This document shows, piece after piece, positions 27,902 to 38,422 of a stretch of DNA of 64,000 nucleotides. The stretch is from Methylobacterium platani (GTDB lineage Bacteria > Pseudomonadota > Alphaproteobacteria > Rhizobiales > Beijerinckiaceae), in the NCBI RefSeq assembly GCF_001653715.1, contig NZ_LWHQ01000034.1, positions 1-64,000 on the forward strand, read 5' to 3'. The notes below the pieces were generated by a model. The model saw nothing but the letters and a program-made list of their open reading frames with translations, was not told where the DNA came from and ran no database searches. A program made the translations under genes and the position numbers. Position 1 is the first letter of the stretch. Each line of letters begins with the position of its first letter.

Positions 27902-28105
27902 GGGGTCGACCTTCTTCCGTGCCGCGACGACACAAGTCGTTCGTCGCACGCCACAGCGTTACTACATGAATGCGTGGCGATGGTCATGCGTGCCGCGAGG
28001 CTCTCGGGCAAAGTTGTACGACGACGCGACAGCGGACCGGGTGCGGCACCCCGCGCCAATCGGCCGAATTGCCGACCCCACCCCGCCGCCCCACGATGAG
28101 CCCCC

Positions 28106-29461
28106 ATGCGGCGCCACATCCCCATCGTCCTCGCGGCTCTCCTCGCCCTCGTGGCGACGGCGCTGCTCGCCTATCAGTGGCTCGGGCAGCCGACGACCCT
28201 GCGCGTCGCGGTCGGGCCGTCCGGGAGCGAGGATGCGCGCCTGGTCGCGGCGGTCGCGCAATCCCTCGCCCGCACCCACGAGGACGTGCGCCTGCGGCCG
28301 GTCCCGACCGGCGGCGTCGCCGAGAGCGCGGGCCTCGCCGAGCGGGGCAAGGCCGACCTCGCGGTGGTGCGCTCCGACGTCGGCATCCCGGCGAACACCC
28401 AGACCGTCGCGATCCTGCACCGCAACGCCGTGCTGCTGCTGGCGACCGATCCGGCGCTCGCCGCCGTGCCGGACCTGCGCGGCAAGCGGATCGGGATCGT
28501 GCGCAACCCGGCCGGCAACGCCCGGCTGCTCGGCACCATCCTGGAGCATTACGACGTCCCGGCCGAGGCCGTGACGGTCGTCCCCCTCGGCGACGGGCAC
28601 GAGGCCGGCGAGGCCCTGCTGCGCGATCACCGGGTCGACGCCGTGATGGTGGTGAGCCCGCTCACCGGCCGCACCGCGGGCGACGTCGTGTCGAGCATCG
28701 CCAAGGCCGGCGGCACCCCGACCTTCATTCCGATCGGCGAGGCGGCGGTGCTGGCCCGGCGCTGGCCGGCGCTGGAGAGCCTCGAGATCGCCCGCGGCAC
28801 CTTCGGCGGCACGCCGCCGCGCCCGGCCGAGGCCTTCACCACGGTCGGGGTCAGCCACCGGCTGGTGGCCCAGGCGCACCTGGCCGATTCGACGGTCTCG
28901 GAGCTGACCCGGCTGCTCTTCGTCAACCGGCCCGGCCTCGCCGTCGAGGTTCCGCTCGCCAACCAGATCGAGGCGCCCGACACCTCGAAGAGCGCGTCGC
29001 TCCCGGTCCATACCGGCGCGCAGGCCTATTACGAGGGAGAGGTCGAGAGCTTCTTCGAGCGCTACGGCGACTGGTTCTACCTCCTCGTGATGTGCGTCTC
29101 GATCCTCGGCTCCGCCGCCGCCACCCTGGTGTCGCGGGCGGCCAACCGGTCGCGGGCCCGGGACATGGCGCTCCTGCACCAGTTGCTCGCCATCGTGCGG
29201 GCGAGCCGCGACGTCGAGGACGAGGGCGAGCTCGCCGATCTCGACCGGCAGGCCGACGAGATCCTGGCCGCGGCGCTCGCCCGGGCCGGCACCGGCGCCA
29301 TCGACAATGCCGGGGTGGCCGCGTTCACCCTCGGCCTCGACCAGGCGCGGCGCGCCATCGCGGAGCGCCGCGCCGTCCTGCTGGAGCGGCAGGCCCTCCC
29401 CGAGAGGCACGCGCCCGGCCTCGAGCGCGGGCCGGACCCGCTCTCCGCCGCGGCGGAGTGA
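28106..29461 (+). CDS. TAXI-family TRAP transporter solute-binding protein
   Basis: A 451-aa TAXI-type binding protein. The N-terminal segment (PIVLAALLALVATALLAYQWLG) is a signal or anchor. The binding domain includes TLRVAVGPSGSEDARLV and DLRGKRIGIVRNPAGN. A second hydrophobic helix (WFYLLVMCVSILGSAAATLVS, about residues 325-345) is followed by a cytoplasmic alpha-helical tail of about 100 residues. The membrane-tethered form with a C-terminal helical tail differs from classic soluble TRAP binding proteins. No TRAP membrane subunits are adjacent, so it may work with components elsewhere or act as a sensor. Confidence 0.85.
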   Translation: MRRHIPIVLAALLALVATALLAYQWLGQPTTLRVAVGPSGSEDARLVAAVAQSLARTHEDVRLRPVPTGGVAESAGLAERGKADLAVVRSDVGIPANTQTVAILHRNAVLLLATDPALAAVPDLRGKRIGIVRNPAGNARLLGTILEHYDVPAEAVTVVPLGDGHEAGEALLRDHRVDAVMVVSPLTGRTAGDVVSSIAKAGGTPTFIPIGEAAVLARRWPALESLEIARGTFGGTPPRPAEAFTTVGVSHRLVAQAHLADSTVSELTRLLFVNRPGLAVEVPLANQIEAPDTSKSASLPVHTGAQAYYEGEVESFFERYGDWFYLLVMCVSILGSAAATLVSRAANRSRARDMALLHQLLAIVRASRDVEDEGELADLDRQADEILAAALARAGTGAIDNAGVAAFTLGLDQARRAIAERRAVLLERQALPERHAPGLERGPDPLSAAAE

Positions 29462-29649
29462 GCCGCGCGCGGGACGGGCGTCCACCGGCCGGGTCCTGCT
29501 CTCGTCGACTCCCCCCTCTTCCCGTGCCCCTCTTGCGGAGACGCCCGACACCTTATATTGCGACGCAACAGTTTTCCCCCGGCTCGATGCGTCCGGCTGC
29601 CATCCTGGCGGCCCGCGGCGTGCCGGGCTTTGTTTGCTTCGGATATCCC

Positions 29650-31476
<1,827 letters not shown>

Positions 31477-31509
31477 TCGGCCGTTTGACGATCTGACGGT
31501 TTCGTCCCT

Positions 31510-31537
31510 CGCCCCTCCCGGGGCGGGGGATTTTTTT
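31510..31537 (+). terminator. Intrinsic terminator of typA
   Basis: A GC stem CGCCCC/GGGGCG (31510-31515 with 31520-31525) has a four-base loop and is followed after a few purines by seven T at 31531-31537. It sits 33 nt after the typA stop codon. Confidence 0.85.
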
Positions 31538-31630
31538 GTGGCGGTGGACGGTGGCCCCTCTCAAGTAGCTTCCCGATCTGTCCTCCCGTATCCCGTAGGT
31601 CCGTCCGGGGACAGGACGAGGCGCGGGTCC

Positions 31631-31778
31631 CCCCTCTCCCGTGTGGGAGAGGGGCCGGGGGTGAGGGTGACACGCTTCAGCGTGAACCTCTGAGCGTGGT
31701 GCTGGCAGCGGAACGGTCGGATCTGGACTCAGAACCGTAGCACCCTCACCCCTACCCCTCTCCCACACGGGAGAGGGG
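31631..31778. repeat. Palindrome-bounded intergenic repeat, copy 1
   Basis: The left end CCCCTCTCCC-GTGT-GGGAGAGGGG (31631-31654) and right end CCCCTCTCCC-ACAC-GGGAGAGGGG (31755-31778) are each hairpins and exact reverse complements of each other. The repeat extends inward (GGGGGTGAGGGTG against CACCCTCACCCC). Just inside the right end is ACTCAGAACCGTAGCACCCT, which recurs in the element at 35.7 kb. There is no ORF. With the typA terminator it fills the 387-bp gap between typA and the PLD gene. Confidence 0.85.
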
Positions 31779-31863
31779 ATCCCGCGCCTTCACCTTTCAT
31801 GGACATTTTCCGGACAGCCCTGCTTATCCCGAGCGTAAGGGCAGCGTGCCGGCAGGAGGCGGT

Positions 31864-33300
31864 GTGGAACACGAGATCTACCGCTGGCTCGGAATCCTGA
31901 CCTCGATCCGCTCGGACGTGCTGGCGCCGCTGGGCCTCGCGCTCGCGGTCATCGTCACGGTGCACGCGCTGATGAACAAGCGCGAGGTCGGCGCGGCGAT
32001 CGGCTGGATCGGGCTGGCCTGGCTGTCGCCGCTGCTCGGCAGCGTGCTCTACGTGATGTTCGGCATCAACCGGGTGAGCCGGCGCGCCCGCCGCCTGCCG
32101 GTGCTGCCCGGGCCTCGCCCCGGCGCGCCACCACCGCCGGTGGCCGAGGTGCCGGATGCGTTCCAGCCGCTCAAGCAGGCGGTGCAGCGGATCAGCGGCC
32201 TGCCGCTGGTCGCCGGCAACGGCATCCGGCGCTACCGCCACGGCGACGAGGCCTATCCGGCGATGCTGGCGGCGATCGGCGAGGCGACGACGAGCGTCGC
32301 CCTGTCGAGCTACATCATGCGCGACGACGACAGCGGCCGCGCCTTCGCGGACGCGCTCGCCGCGGCGCGGGCCCGGGGCGTCGCGGTCTGCGTGCTGATC
32401 GACGGCATCGGCAGCGGCTACTTCTTCCCGGCGATGTACCGGCGCCTGCGGTCTCTCGGGATCCCCGCCGGCCTGTTCATGCACTCGGCGCTCCCCTGGC
32501 GGATGCCGTTCCTCAACCTGCGCACCCACAAGAAGCTGCTGCTGATCGACGGGCGGATCGGCTTCGTCGGCGGGGTCAATATCGCCGACGAGAACGTCAT
32601 GGCGAAGGACCCGCCGGAGCCTGTGCGCGACAGCCACTTCCGCATCGACGGCCCGGTGGTCGGCCAGCTCGCCCAGGCGTTCTGGCGCGACTGGGCCTTC
32701 GTCAAGGCCGAGGATCTCGAGGGACCGGCCTGGTTCCCGGAGATCCCGCCGGCCGGCGCCTCGCTCGCCCGGGTCGTCACCTCGGGGCCGGATGCCGACA
32801 TCGAGAAGATCGAGTTCGTGGTGATGGAGGCGGTCGCCACCGCCCGGCACTCGGTACGGTTCGCCACGCCCTACTTCCTGCCGAGCGAGATGCTGCTGAC
32901 GGCGCTCGGCCTCGCGGCGATGCGGGGCGTCACCGTCGACGTCATCATCCCGCAGGCGAGCAACCACCGGGTGGTCGACTGGGCGACCCGGGCCCATGTC
33001 GGGCCGCTGCTCGAGGCCGGCGTGCGGATCTGGCTCGACCGGCCGCCCTTCGACCATTCGAAGCTGATGGTCGTCGACGGGGCCTGGTGCTTCGTCGGCA
33101 GCGCCAACTGGGACAGCCGCAGCTTCCGGCTCAATTTCGAGCTCAACGTCGAGGTCTACGACCCCGACTTCGCCGCCGACCTCGACGGCCTGATGCGGGC
33201 CAAGATGGAGCAGCGGCTGACGGCCGAGGACCTCAACTCTCGCGGGATGGCCGTGCGCCTGCGCGACGCCGCCGTGCGATTGCTGCTGCCATATCTTTGA
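31864..33300 (+). CDS. cls: Cardiolipin synthase-like phospholipase D family protein
   Basis: A 478-aa membrane protein of the cardiolipin synthase family, joining two phosphatidylglycerol molecules (or a related headgroup transfer). Two hydrophobic helices lie in the first 70 residues. The first HKD motif is HKKLLLIDGRIGFVGG and the second HSKLMVVDGAWCFVGSANWDSRS, so both halves of the active site are intact. The GTG at 31864 is chosen because AGGAGG ends 4 nt upstream; a GTG at 31846 lies before that site. Its 3' end overlaps, tail to tail, the convergent endonuclease/exonuclease/phosphatase gene by 68 bp. Confidence 0.9.
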   Translation: MEHEIYRWLGILTSIRSDVLAPLGLALAVIVTVHALMNKREVGAAIGWIGLAWLSPLLGSVLYVMFGINRVSRRARRLPVLPGPRPGAPPPPVAEVPDAFQPLKQAVQRISGLPLVAGNGIRRYRHGDEAYPAMLAAIGEATTSVALSSYIMRDDDSGRAFADALAAARARGVAVCVLIDGIGSGYFFPAMYRRLRSLGIPAGLFMHSALPWRMPFLNLRTHKKLLLIDGRIGFVGGVNIADENVMAKDPPEPVRDSHFRIDGPVVGQLAQAFWRDWAFVKAEDLEGPAWFPEIPPAGASLARVVTSGPDADIEKIEFVVMEAVATARHSVRFATPYFLPSEMLLTALGLAAMRGVTVDVIIPQASNHRVVDWATRAHVGPLLEAGVRIWLDRPPFDHSKLMVVDGAWCFVGSANWDSRSFRLNFELNVEVYDPDFAADLDGLMRAKMEQRLTAEDLNSRGMAVRLRDAAVRLLLPYL

Positions 33301-34135
33301 GCGGCGCGCGCTTGCGGAGATCGTCGGCCCGGTCGCGAAACGCCTCGATGCGGTCGCGAAGCGGCTCGCGTCGCCCCTGCGGGTTGCCCGGCTCGAGATG
33401 GACCACGATCGGCCGGTGGTCGGAGGCACCGCGCGGCAGCACCGCCTGGCCGCGGCAGGTCAGCCCCCGCACCAGGCAGCGGTCGAGGCGCAGGGGCACG
33501 AGATCGACCATCGCGTGGGTCGGGTGGCGCGGGCCGACGTCCTGGAAGCCCGGCAGCAAAGCCGGCCCGACGATGTTGTAGTCGCCGAGCACCGCGGCGC
33601 GCACCGGCAGGTGCTGGGCGATGCGGCGCAGCTGGCGCCGGTTGAGCACCTGCCCGTGCGAGAGATGGACGTTGGCGACCCCGAACGCCCCGAGATCCAG
33701 GATCTGGCACACCCGGTCGATCAGGGCGCCGGAGGGCAGGGTCACCACCCGCGGCGGGGTCGCCCAGGGGGTCGGGCTCCACATCGCCAGGCCGTGGATG
33801 CGGCGCGGCAGCGGCGCCCAGGCGTAGTGGCCGCCGGCGCGGGCCTGCAGTTCGGTGATGTCGACGGTCGCCTCCTGCATCAGCAGCAGGTCCGGCTTCT
33901 CCTGCGCGATCAGCGCCTCGAGGGCGTCGACGGTCGCGCCGGTCCGCCGCAGCAGGTTCCAGCTGATGATCTTGCGCGGGCCCGCCCGGTGCGGGGCATG
34001 GGCGGCGGCCGGGGCGTCGGCCGGCAGGAGACGCTGGGGGGGCACGAGGCGTTGGGGGGGCTGCATGGCACCGCTGGGGAAGCGCATGATGGGGCCGGCA
34101 CGATGGCGCGGGGACGCGCCGGGCCGGAGCGACAT
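33233..34135 (-). CDS. Endonuclease/exonuclease/phosphatase (EEP) family protein
   Basis: A 300-aa EEP-fold protein. Landmarks are ISWNLLRRTG (metal Asn), LLLMQEA (metal Glu), NVHLSHG, VLGDYNI (Asp/Asn) and the final GASDHRPIVV (catalytic Asp-His). All EEP metal and catalytic positions are visible. The substrate may be nucleic acid, phosphoinositide-like or another phosphodiester. The start is uncertain: ATG 34135 gives the longest form, and ATG 34087 is equally plausible since the N-terminal 50 residues are low-complexity. It begins 31 nt after murD, so it is probably the last gene of the division operon. It overlaps cls antisense by 68 bp, an arrangement recalling E. coli clsB-ybhP. Confidence 0.83.
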   Translation of the reverse strand: MSLRPGASPRHRAGPIMRFPSGAMQPPQRLVPPQRLLPADAPAAAHAPHRAGPRKIISWNLLRRTGATVDALEALIAQEKPDLLLMQEATVDITELQARAGGHYAWAPLPRRIHGLAMWSPTPWATPPRVVTLPSGALIDRVCQILDLGAFGVANVHLSHGQVLNRRQLRRIAQHLPVRAAVLGDYNIVGPALLPGFQDVGPRHPTHAMVDLVPLRLDRCLVRGLTCRGQAVLPRGASDHRPIVVHLEPGNPQGRREPLRDRIEAFRDRADDLRKRAPLKDMAAAIARRRRAGARPSRES

Positions 34136-34166
34136 AGGCCGATGTCCCCCGGCCGGGAAGAGGGCG

Positions 34167-35555
34167 TCAGGCCCCCGGCGGGCGCAGGCCGGGCAGCGCC
34201 CGGACCAGGGACCTGAACCGGTCGCCGCGATCCTCGAAGCTGCGGAACTGGTCGTAGGAGGCGCAGGCCGGCGAGAGCAGCACCACCGGCTCGGGCGCGC
34301 CGTCCCGCTCCGCCGCGGCGGCGGCCTCGGCGACGGCGGCCGCGAGGGTGCCGCAGCGGCTGAACGGCACCTGCCCGTCGAGGGTGGCGGCGAAGTCCTC
34401 GGTCGCGGCGCCGATCAGGTAGGCATGGGCGACGCGCGGGAAGTACGGCGCGAGGCTCGCGATCCCGCCCTCCTTCGGCTTGCCGCCGAGGATCCAGTGC
34501 ACGTGCCGGAAGGCCGAGAGTGCCTTCTCGGTCGAGTCGGCGTTGGTCGCCTTCGAATCGTTGATGAACAGGACCGGGCCGCGGCGCCCGACCTCCTCCA
34601 TCCGGTGCGGCAGGCCGGGGAAGCTCGCCAGCGCCGCCGCGAAGACGTCCGGCGTCACGCCGAGCGCGCTCGCCACGGCGTAGGCGACGGCCGCGTTCTG
34701 CCAGTTATGGGCGCCGCGCAAGGCCCCGATGCCCGAGAGATCCGCCACCGGCTCCGCCGGCGCGCGGCGCCCGTCGATCACGACACCGTTGCGGGCGAGG
34801 ATGCCCGGCCCCTCCCCCGCCTCGCCGACATGCACCCGGGTCGTCGGGCCCGTGCGGCGCCCGGCGATCGCGCGACAGAAATCGTCGTCGATCCCGACGA
34901 CCGCGTGGGCGGCGCCCGTCACCAGCCGCTCCTTGATGGCGGCGTAGCGAGCCATGTCGCCGTGGCGGTCGAGATGGTCGGGCGTGAGGTTCAGGAGCAC
35001 GCCGAGGGTGGGGGCCAGCGACGGCGTCAGGTCGATCTGGAACGAGGACAGCTCGATCACGTGGACCCGGTCCGGCGACGGCGGCTCCAGCGACAGGATC
35101 GCCGTGCCGATATTGCCGCCCATCTGCACGTCGCGGCCGGCCTCGGCGAGCACGTGGGCGATCAGCGCCGTGGTGGTCGACTTGCCGTTGGTGCCAGTGA
35201 TGGCGACGAAGGGCGCGTCCAGGCTCGTCGCGGCCCGCTCGCGGCAGAACAGCTCGATGTCGCCGATCACCGGCACGCCGGCGCCCCGGGCGAGGTCCAC
35301 CGTCCAGTGCGGCGCCGGGTGGGTCAGCGGCACGCCGGGGGCGAGGACCAGGGCGGCGAAGTCCGCCCACGCCGCCTGGCGCAGGTCGCCGGTCTCGATG
35401 CCCGCTTGAGCCGCCGCCGCCATCCGTTCCGGGTTGTCGTCGCAGGCGATCACCCGGGCACCGCCGGCCGTGAGGCTCAGCGCCGTGGCGAGGCCCGAGC
35501 CGCCGAGCCCGAACAGGGCGACTGTTTGGCCGGCGAAGGTGGTGGAGGGTGTCAT
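34167..35555 (-). CDS. murD: UDP-N-acetylmuramoylalanine--D-glutamate ligase
   Basis: A 462-aa cytoplasmic ATP-dependent ligase adding D-glutamate to UDP-MurNAc-L-Ala in peptidoglycan synthesis. The N-terminal UDP-binding domain has [11 protein letters not shown], the ATP loop is [14 protein letters not shown], and later conserved stretches are [17 protein letters not shown] and [16 protein letters not shown] (catalytic Asn/Asp/Lys region). Length fits the family. It follows mraY with a 241-bp gap that contains a palindromic repeat, the only large gap in the operon. A gene for an EEP-family protein follows 31 nt downstream instead of ftsW. Confidence 0.97.
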   Translation of the reverse strand: MTPSTTFAGQTVALFGLGGSGLATALSLTAGGARVIACDDNPERMAAAAQAGIETGDLRQAAWADFAALVLAPGVPLTHPAPHWTVDLARGAGVPVIGDIELFCRERAATSLDAPFVAITGTNGKSTTTALIAHVLAEAGRDVQMGGNIGTAILSLEPPSPDRVHVIELSSFQIDLTPSLAPTLGVLLNLTPDHLDRHGDMARYAAIKERLVTGAAHAVVGIDDDFCRAIAGRRTGPTTRVHVGEAGEGPGILARNGVVIDGRRAPAEPVADLSGIGALRGAHNWQNAAVAYAVASALGVTPDVFAAALASFPGLPHRMEEVGRRGPVLFINDSKATNADSTEKALSAFRHVHWILGGKPKEGGIASLAPYFPRVAHAYLIGAATEDFAATLDGQVPFSRCGTLAAAVAEAAAAAERDGAPEPVVLLSPACASYDQFRSFEDRGDRFRSLVRALPGLRPPGA

Positions 35556-35589
35556 GCGGTATCCGCCGGGTCTCTCAATGGCGCGGGAA

Positions 35590-35752
35590 CCCCTCTCCCG
35601 AGTGGGAGAGGGGTAGGGGCGATCGGAGATCGCGCGAGGGTGCTGCGCCTCCGCGTGGAACTCCGACCTTCGTGCCGGCAGCTCGACGCTTCGTGCCAGA
35701 CTCAGAACCGTAGCACCCTCACCCCTGGCCCCTCTCCCACACGGGAGAGGGG
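35590..35752. repeat. Palindrome-bounded intergenic repeat, copy 2 (inside the division operon)
   Basis: The left hairpin CCCCTCTCCC-GAGT-GGGAGAGGGG spans 35590-35613 and the right hairpin CCCCTCTCCC-ACAC-GGGAGAGGGG 35729-35752. The right end is nearly identical to the right end at 31755-31778, including the inner ACTCAGAACCGTAGCACCCT and the outer GCGCCTTACCTTTCA-like tail. It lies between mraY and murD, which are otherwise expected to be cotranscribed. It contains no ORF. Confidence 0.85.
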
Positions 35753-35796
35753 AAGCGCCTTACCTTTCAAGCGTTGGCGAAGATTGCAATATGTGA

Positions 35797-36882
35797 CTAC
35801 CGCAGCTTCAGCGTCGCCAGCCCCAGGAGCGCCAGCACCACCGCGATGATCCAGAACCGGATCACCACCTGCGGCTCCTTCCAGCCCTTCTGCTCGAAAT
35901 GGTGGTGGATCGGCGCCATGCGGAAGACGCGCTTGCCGGTGAGCTTGAACGAGGCGACCTGGATGATGACGGAGAGGATCTCCAGCACGAACAGGCCGCC
36001 GACGATGCCCAGCACGATCTCGTGCTTCGTCGCCACCGCGACGGTGCCGAGGAGCCCGCCGAGCGCCAGCGAACCGGTATCGCCCATGAAGATCTGGGCC
36101 GGCGGCGCGTTGAACCACAGGAAGCCGAGGCCCGCCCCGATCAGCGCGCCGCAGACCACCGCCAGCTCGCCGGTGCCCGGGACGTAGTTCACCTGGAGGT
36201 AGGAGGCGTAGATGACGTTGCCGACCAGGTAGGCGATGATCCCGAAGGTCGCCGCGGCGATCATCACCGGCACGATGGCGAGCCCGTCGAGGCCGTCGGT
36301 GATGTTGACCGCGTTGCCCGCACCCACGATCACGAAGCCCGCGAAGGCGACGTAGAACAGGCCGAGATTGATGATCGCGTCCTTGAACACCGGGAAGGCG
36401 AGCCGGTAGGCGAGGCCCGGCGCCGAGTACTCGGCCACCGCGACGCAGGCGGCGACCGCGATCAGCGCCTCGAGGCCGAGGCGGAACTTGCCCGAGAAGC
36501 CCTTGTGGCTCTGCTTCGTCACCTTGAGGTAGTCGTCGTAGAAGCCGATCGCGCCGAAGCCCAGCGTCACCATCATGACGATCCAGACGTAGTGGTTGCG
36601 CGGATTGGCCCAGAGCAGCACCGCCACCATCACGCCGGCGAGGATCATCAGCCCGCCCATGGTCGGCGTGCCGCGCTTCGTCAGCAGGTGCGATTGCGGG
36701 CCGTCCTCGCGGATCGGCTGGCCCTTGCCCTGGCGCAGGCGGAGCAGCGAGATGATCCAGGGCCCGAACCAGAACACGAAGAAGCCCGCCGTGAACAGCG
36801 CGCCGCCGGTCCGGAAGGTGATGTAGCGGAAGACGTTGAGCGGCGAGAACACGCCGCTCAGGTCGGAGAGGAGGTAGAGCAT
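35797..36882 (-). CDS. mraY: Phospho-N-acetylmuramoyl-pentapeptide transferase
   Basis: A 361-aa integral membrane enzyme with about 10 helices that makes lipid I from UDP-MurNAc-pentapeptide and undecaprenyl phosphate. Conserved elements are GFYDDYLKV (catalytic Asp pair), the [10 protein letters not shown] loop, [11 protein letters not shown] and the cytoplasmic [11 protein letters not shown]. Length is normal. It lies 79 nt after murF in the division/cell-wall operon. The gap to murD holds the palindromic repeat element. Confidence 0.98.
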   Translation of the reverse strand: MLYLLSDLSGVFSPLNVFRYITFRTGGALFTAGFFVFWFGPWIISLLRLRQGKGQPIREDGPQSHLLTKRGTPTMGGLMILAGVMVAVLLWANPRNHYVWIVMMVTLGFGAIGFYDDYLKVTKQSHKGFSGKFRLGLEALIAVAACVAVAEYSAPGLAYRLAFPVFKDAIINLGLFYVAFAGFVIVGAGNAVNITDGLDGLAIVPVMIAAATFGIIAYLVGNVIYASYLQVNYVPGTGELAVVCGALIGAGLGFLWFNAPPAQIFMGDTGSLALGGLLGTVAVATKHEIVLGIVGGLFVLEILSVIIQVASFKLTGKRVFRMAPIHHHFEQKGWKEPQVVIRFWIIAVVLALLGLATLKLR

Positions 36883-36961
36883 CCCGGGGGCATCCGATCG
36901 TGGGCGCGCGGCAACGTCGGGCTTATGCCCACGACGCTGCGACAGATTCCTGAAGATTGGC

Positions 36962-38422
36962 TCAGCCGGACCGGCCGACGGCGAGATCCTGGTCCACGGC
37001 GCCGCCGTAGCGGGCCTTGAGCGCCTCGACGATCCGGCCCATGCGGGTGCTGTTGGAGCCCTTGACCATCACGGCGTCGCCCGGCCGCAGGGCCTCGACG
37101 ACGGGATCGACGAGTTCGGCCGAGCTCGGCCGGGCGCCGGCGCGCCGCGAGGCCGGTAGTGCCTCGAACAGCTCCTGCATCAGGGGGCCGGCGGTGAAGA
37201 CGAGGTCGATGCCGTGCTCCGCGACCGCCTCCGCCAGCTCGCGATGCAGGCGCGGCGCCTCGGCCCCGAGCTCCATCATGTCGCCGAGGACGGCGATGCG
37301 CCGTCCCGCGGTCTCGACCCCGGCGAGCGTGCTGAGCGCGGCCCGCACCGAGGCCGGGTTGGCGTTGTAGCTCTCGTCGACGAGCAGCGCCTCGCCGCCC
37401 CGGACCTGGAGCATCGTGCGCGCGCCGCGCCCGACCGGCGGGCGCAGCTGCGCGAGCGAGAGCGCGGCGAGCGCGAGGTCGGCGCCGAGCGCCTGCACGG
37501 CGGCGATGACGGCGAGCGAGTTCAGGGCCGTGTGCCGGCCCGGCGTCCCGAGCTGGTAGGTGACGGGCAGCCCCATCGCCCGCACGTCGACGATCGACAG
37601 GTCGGGGCGCATCACGATCCGCTCGGCGCGCACGTCGGCCTCGCGGTGTTCGCCGAAGCTCACCACACGGCCGGCCTCCGAGGCGAGCGCATGGGCCTTC
37701 AGCCGCTCGAAATTCGGGTTGTCGCGGTTGATGATCGCGACGCCGCCGGGCTCCAGGCCGTAGAAGATCTCGCCCTTGGCGTCGGCGATGCCCGACAGCG
37801 AGCGGAAATGCTCGATATGGACCGGCTCGACCGTGGTGACGATCGCGATCTCGGGCCGCACCAGCCGGGTCAGCGGGGCGATCTCGCCGGCATGATTCAT
37901 GCCGACCTCGAACACGCCGAAGTCGCTCGAGGCCGGCATCCGGCCGAGCGTCAGGGGCACGCCCCAGTGGTTGTTGTAGGAGGCGACGGAGGCGTGGGTG
38001 GCCCCTTGCGCGGCCAGCACGTGGCGCAGGGCCTCCTTGGTGCCGGTCTTGCCGACCGAGCCGGTGACGGCGAGCACGCGGGCTCCGGTGCGGGCCCGGG
38101 ACGCGACGGCGAGGCCGCGCATGGCGGCGAGCACGGCGTCCTCGTCCTGCGCCGGCACGGCGATCAGCGGCCCGGCATCGCCGAGGTCGGCGGCGCGCTC
38201 CTCGGCCACCACGGCGGCGCCGGCGCCGCGGGCGAGCGCGTCGCGTACGAAGTCGTGGCCGTCGCGGGCCTCGCCGCGAATCGCGAAGAACAGGTCCCCG
38301 ACCTTCAGGGTGCGGGTATCGATCGAGATGCCGGACAGGGCCTGCGCTGCGGTTTCGTCCGCGACGACCCGGCCGCCCATGGCGGCGGCGGCGGCGTCCA
38401 GGGTCCAGAGGGGCTCGGTCAT
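36962..38422 (-). CDS. murF: UDP-N-acetylmuramoyl-tripeptide--D-alanyl-D-alanine ligase
   Basis: A 486-aa Mur ligase adding D-Ala-D-Ala to UDP-MurNAc-tripeptide. The ATP loop is [14 protein letters not shown], followed by [27 protein letters not shown] and [15 protein letters not shown], all family signatures. The start ATG overlaps the murE stop codon by 4 nt (ATGA), showing translational coupling. The order murE-murF-mraY is the usual bacterial one. Confidence 0.97.
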   Translation of the reverse strand: MTEPLWTLDAAAAAMGGRVVADETAAQALSGISIDTRTLKVGDLFFAIRGEARDGHDFVRDALARGAGAAVVAEERAADLGDAGPLIAVPAQDEDAVLAAMRGLAVASRARTGARVLAVTGSVGKTGTKEALRHVLAAQGATHASVASYNNHWGVPLTLGRMPASSDFGVFEVGMNHAGEIAPLTRLVRPEIAIVTTVEPVHIEHFRSLSGIADAKGEIFYGLEPGGVAIINRDNPNFERLKAHALASEAGRVVSFGEHREADVRAERIVMRPDLSIVDVRAMGLPVTYQLGTPGRHTALNSLAVIAAVQALGADLALAALSLAQLRPPVGRGARTMLQVRGGEALLVDESYNANPASVRAALSTLAGVETAGRRIAVLGDMMELGAEAPRLHRELAEAVAEHGIDLVFTAGPLMQELFEALPASRRAGARPSSAELVDPVVEALRPGDAVMVKGSNSTRMGRIVEALKARYGGAVDQDLAVGRSG

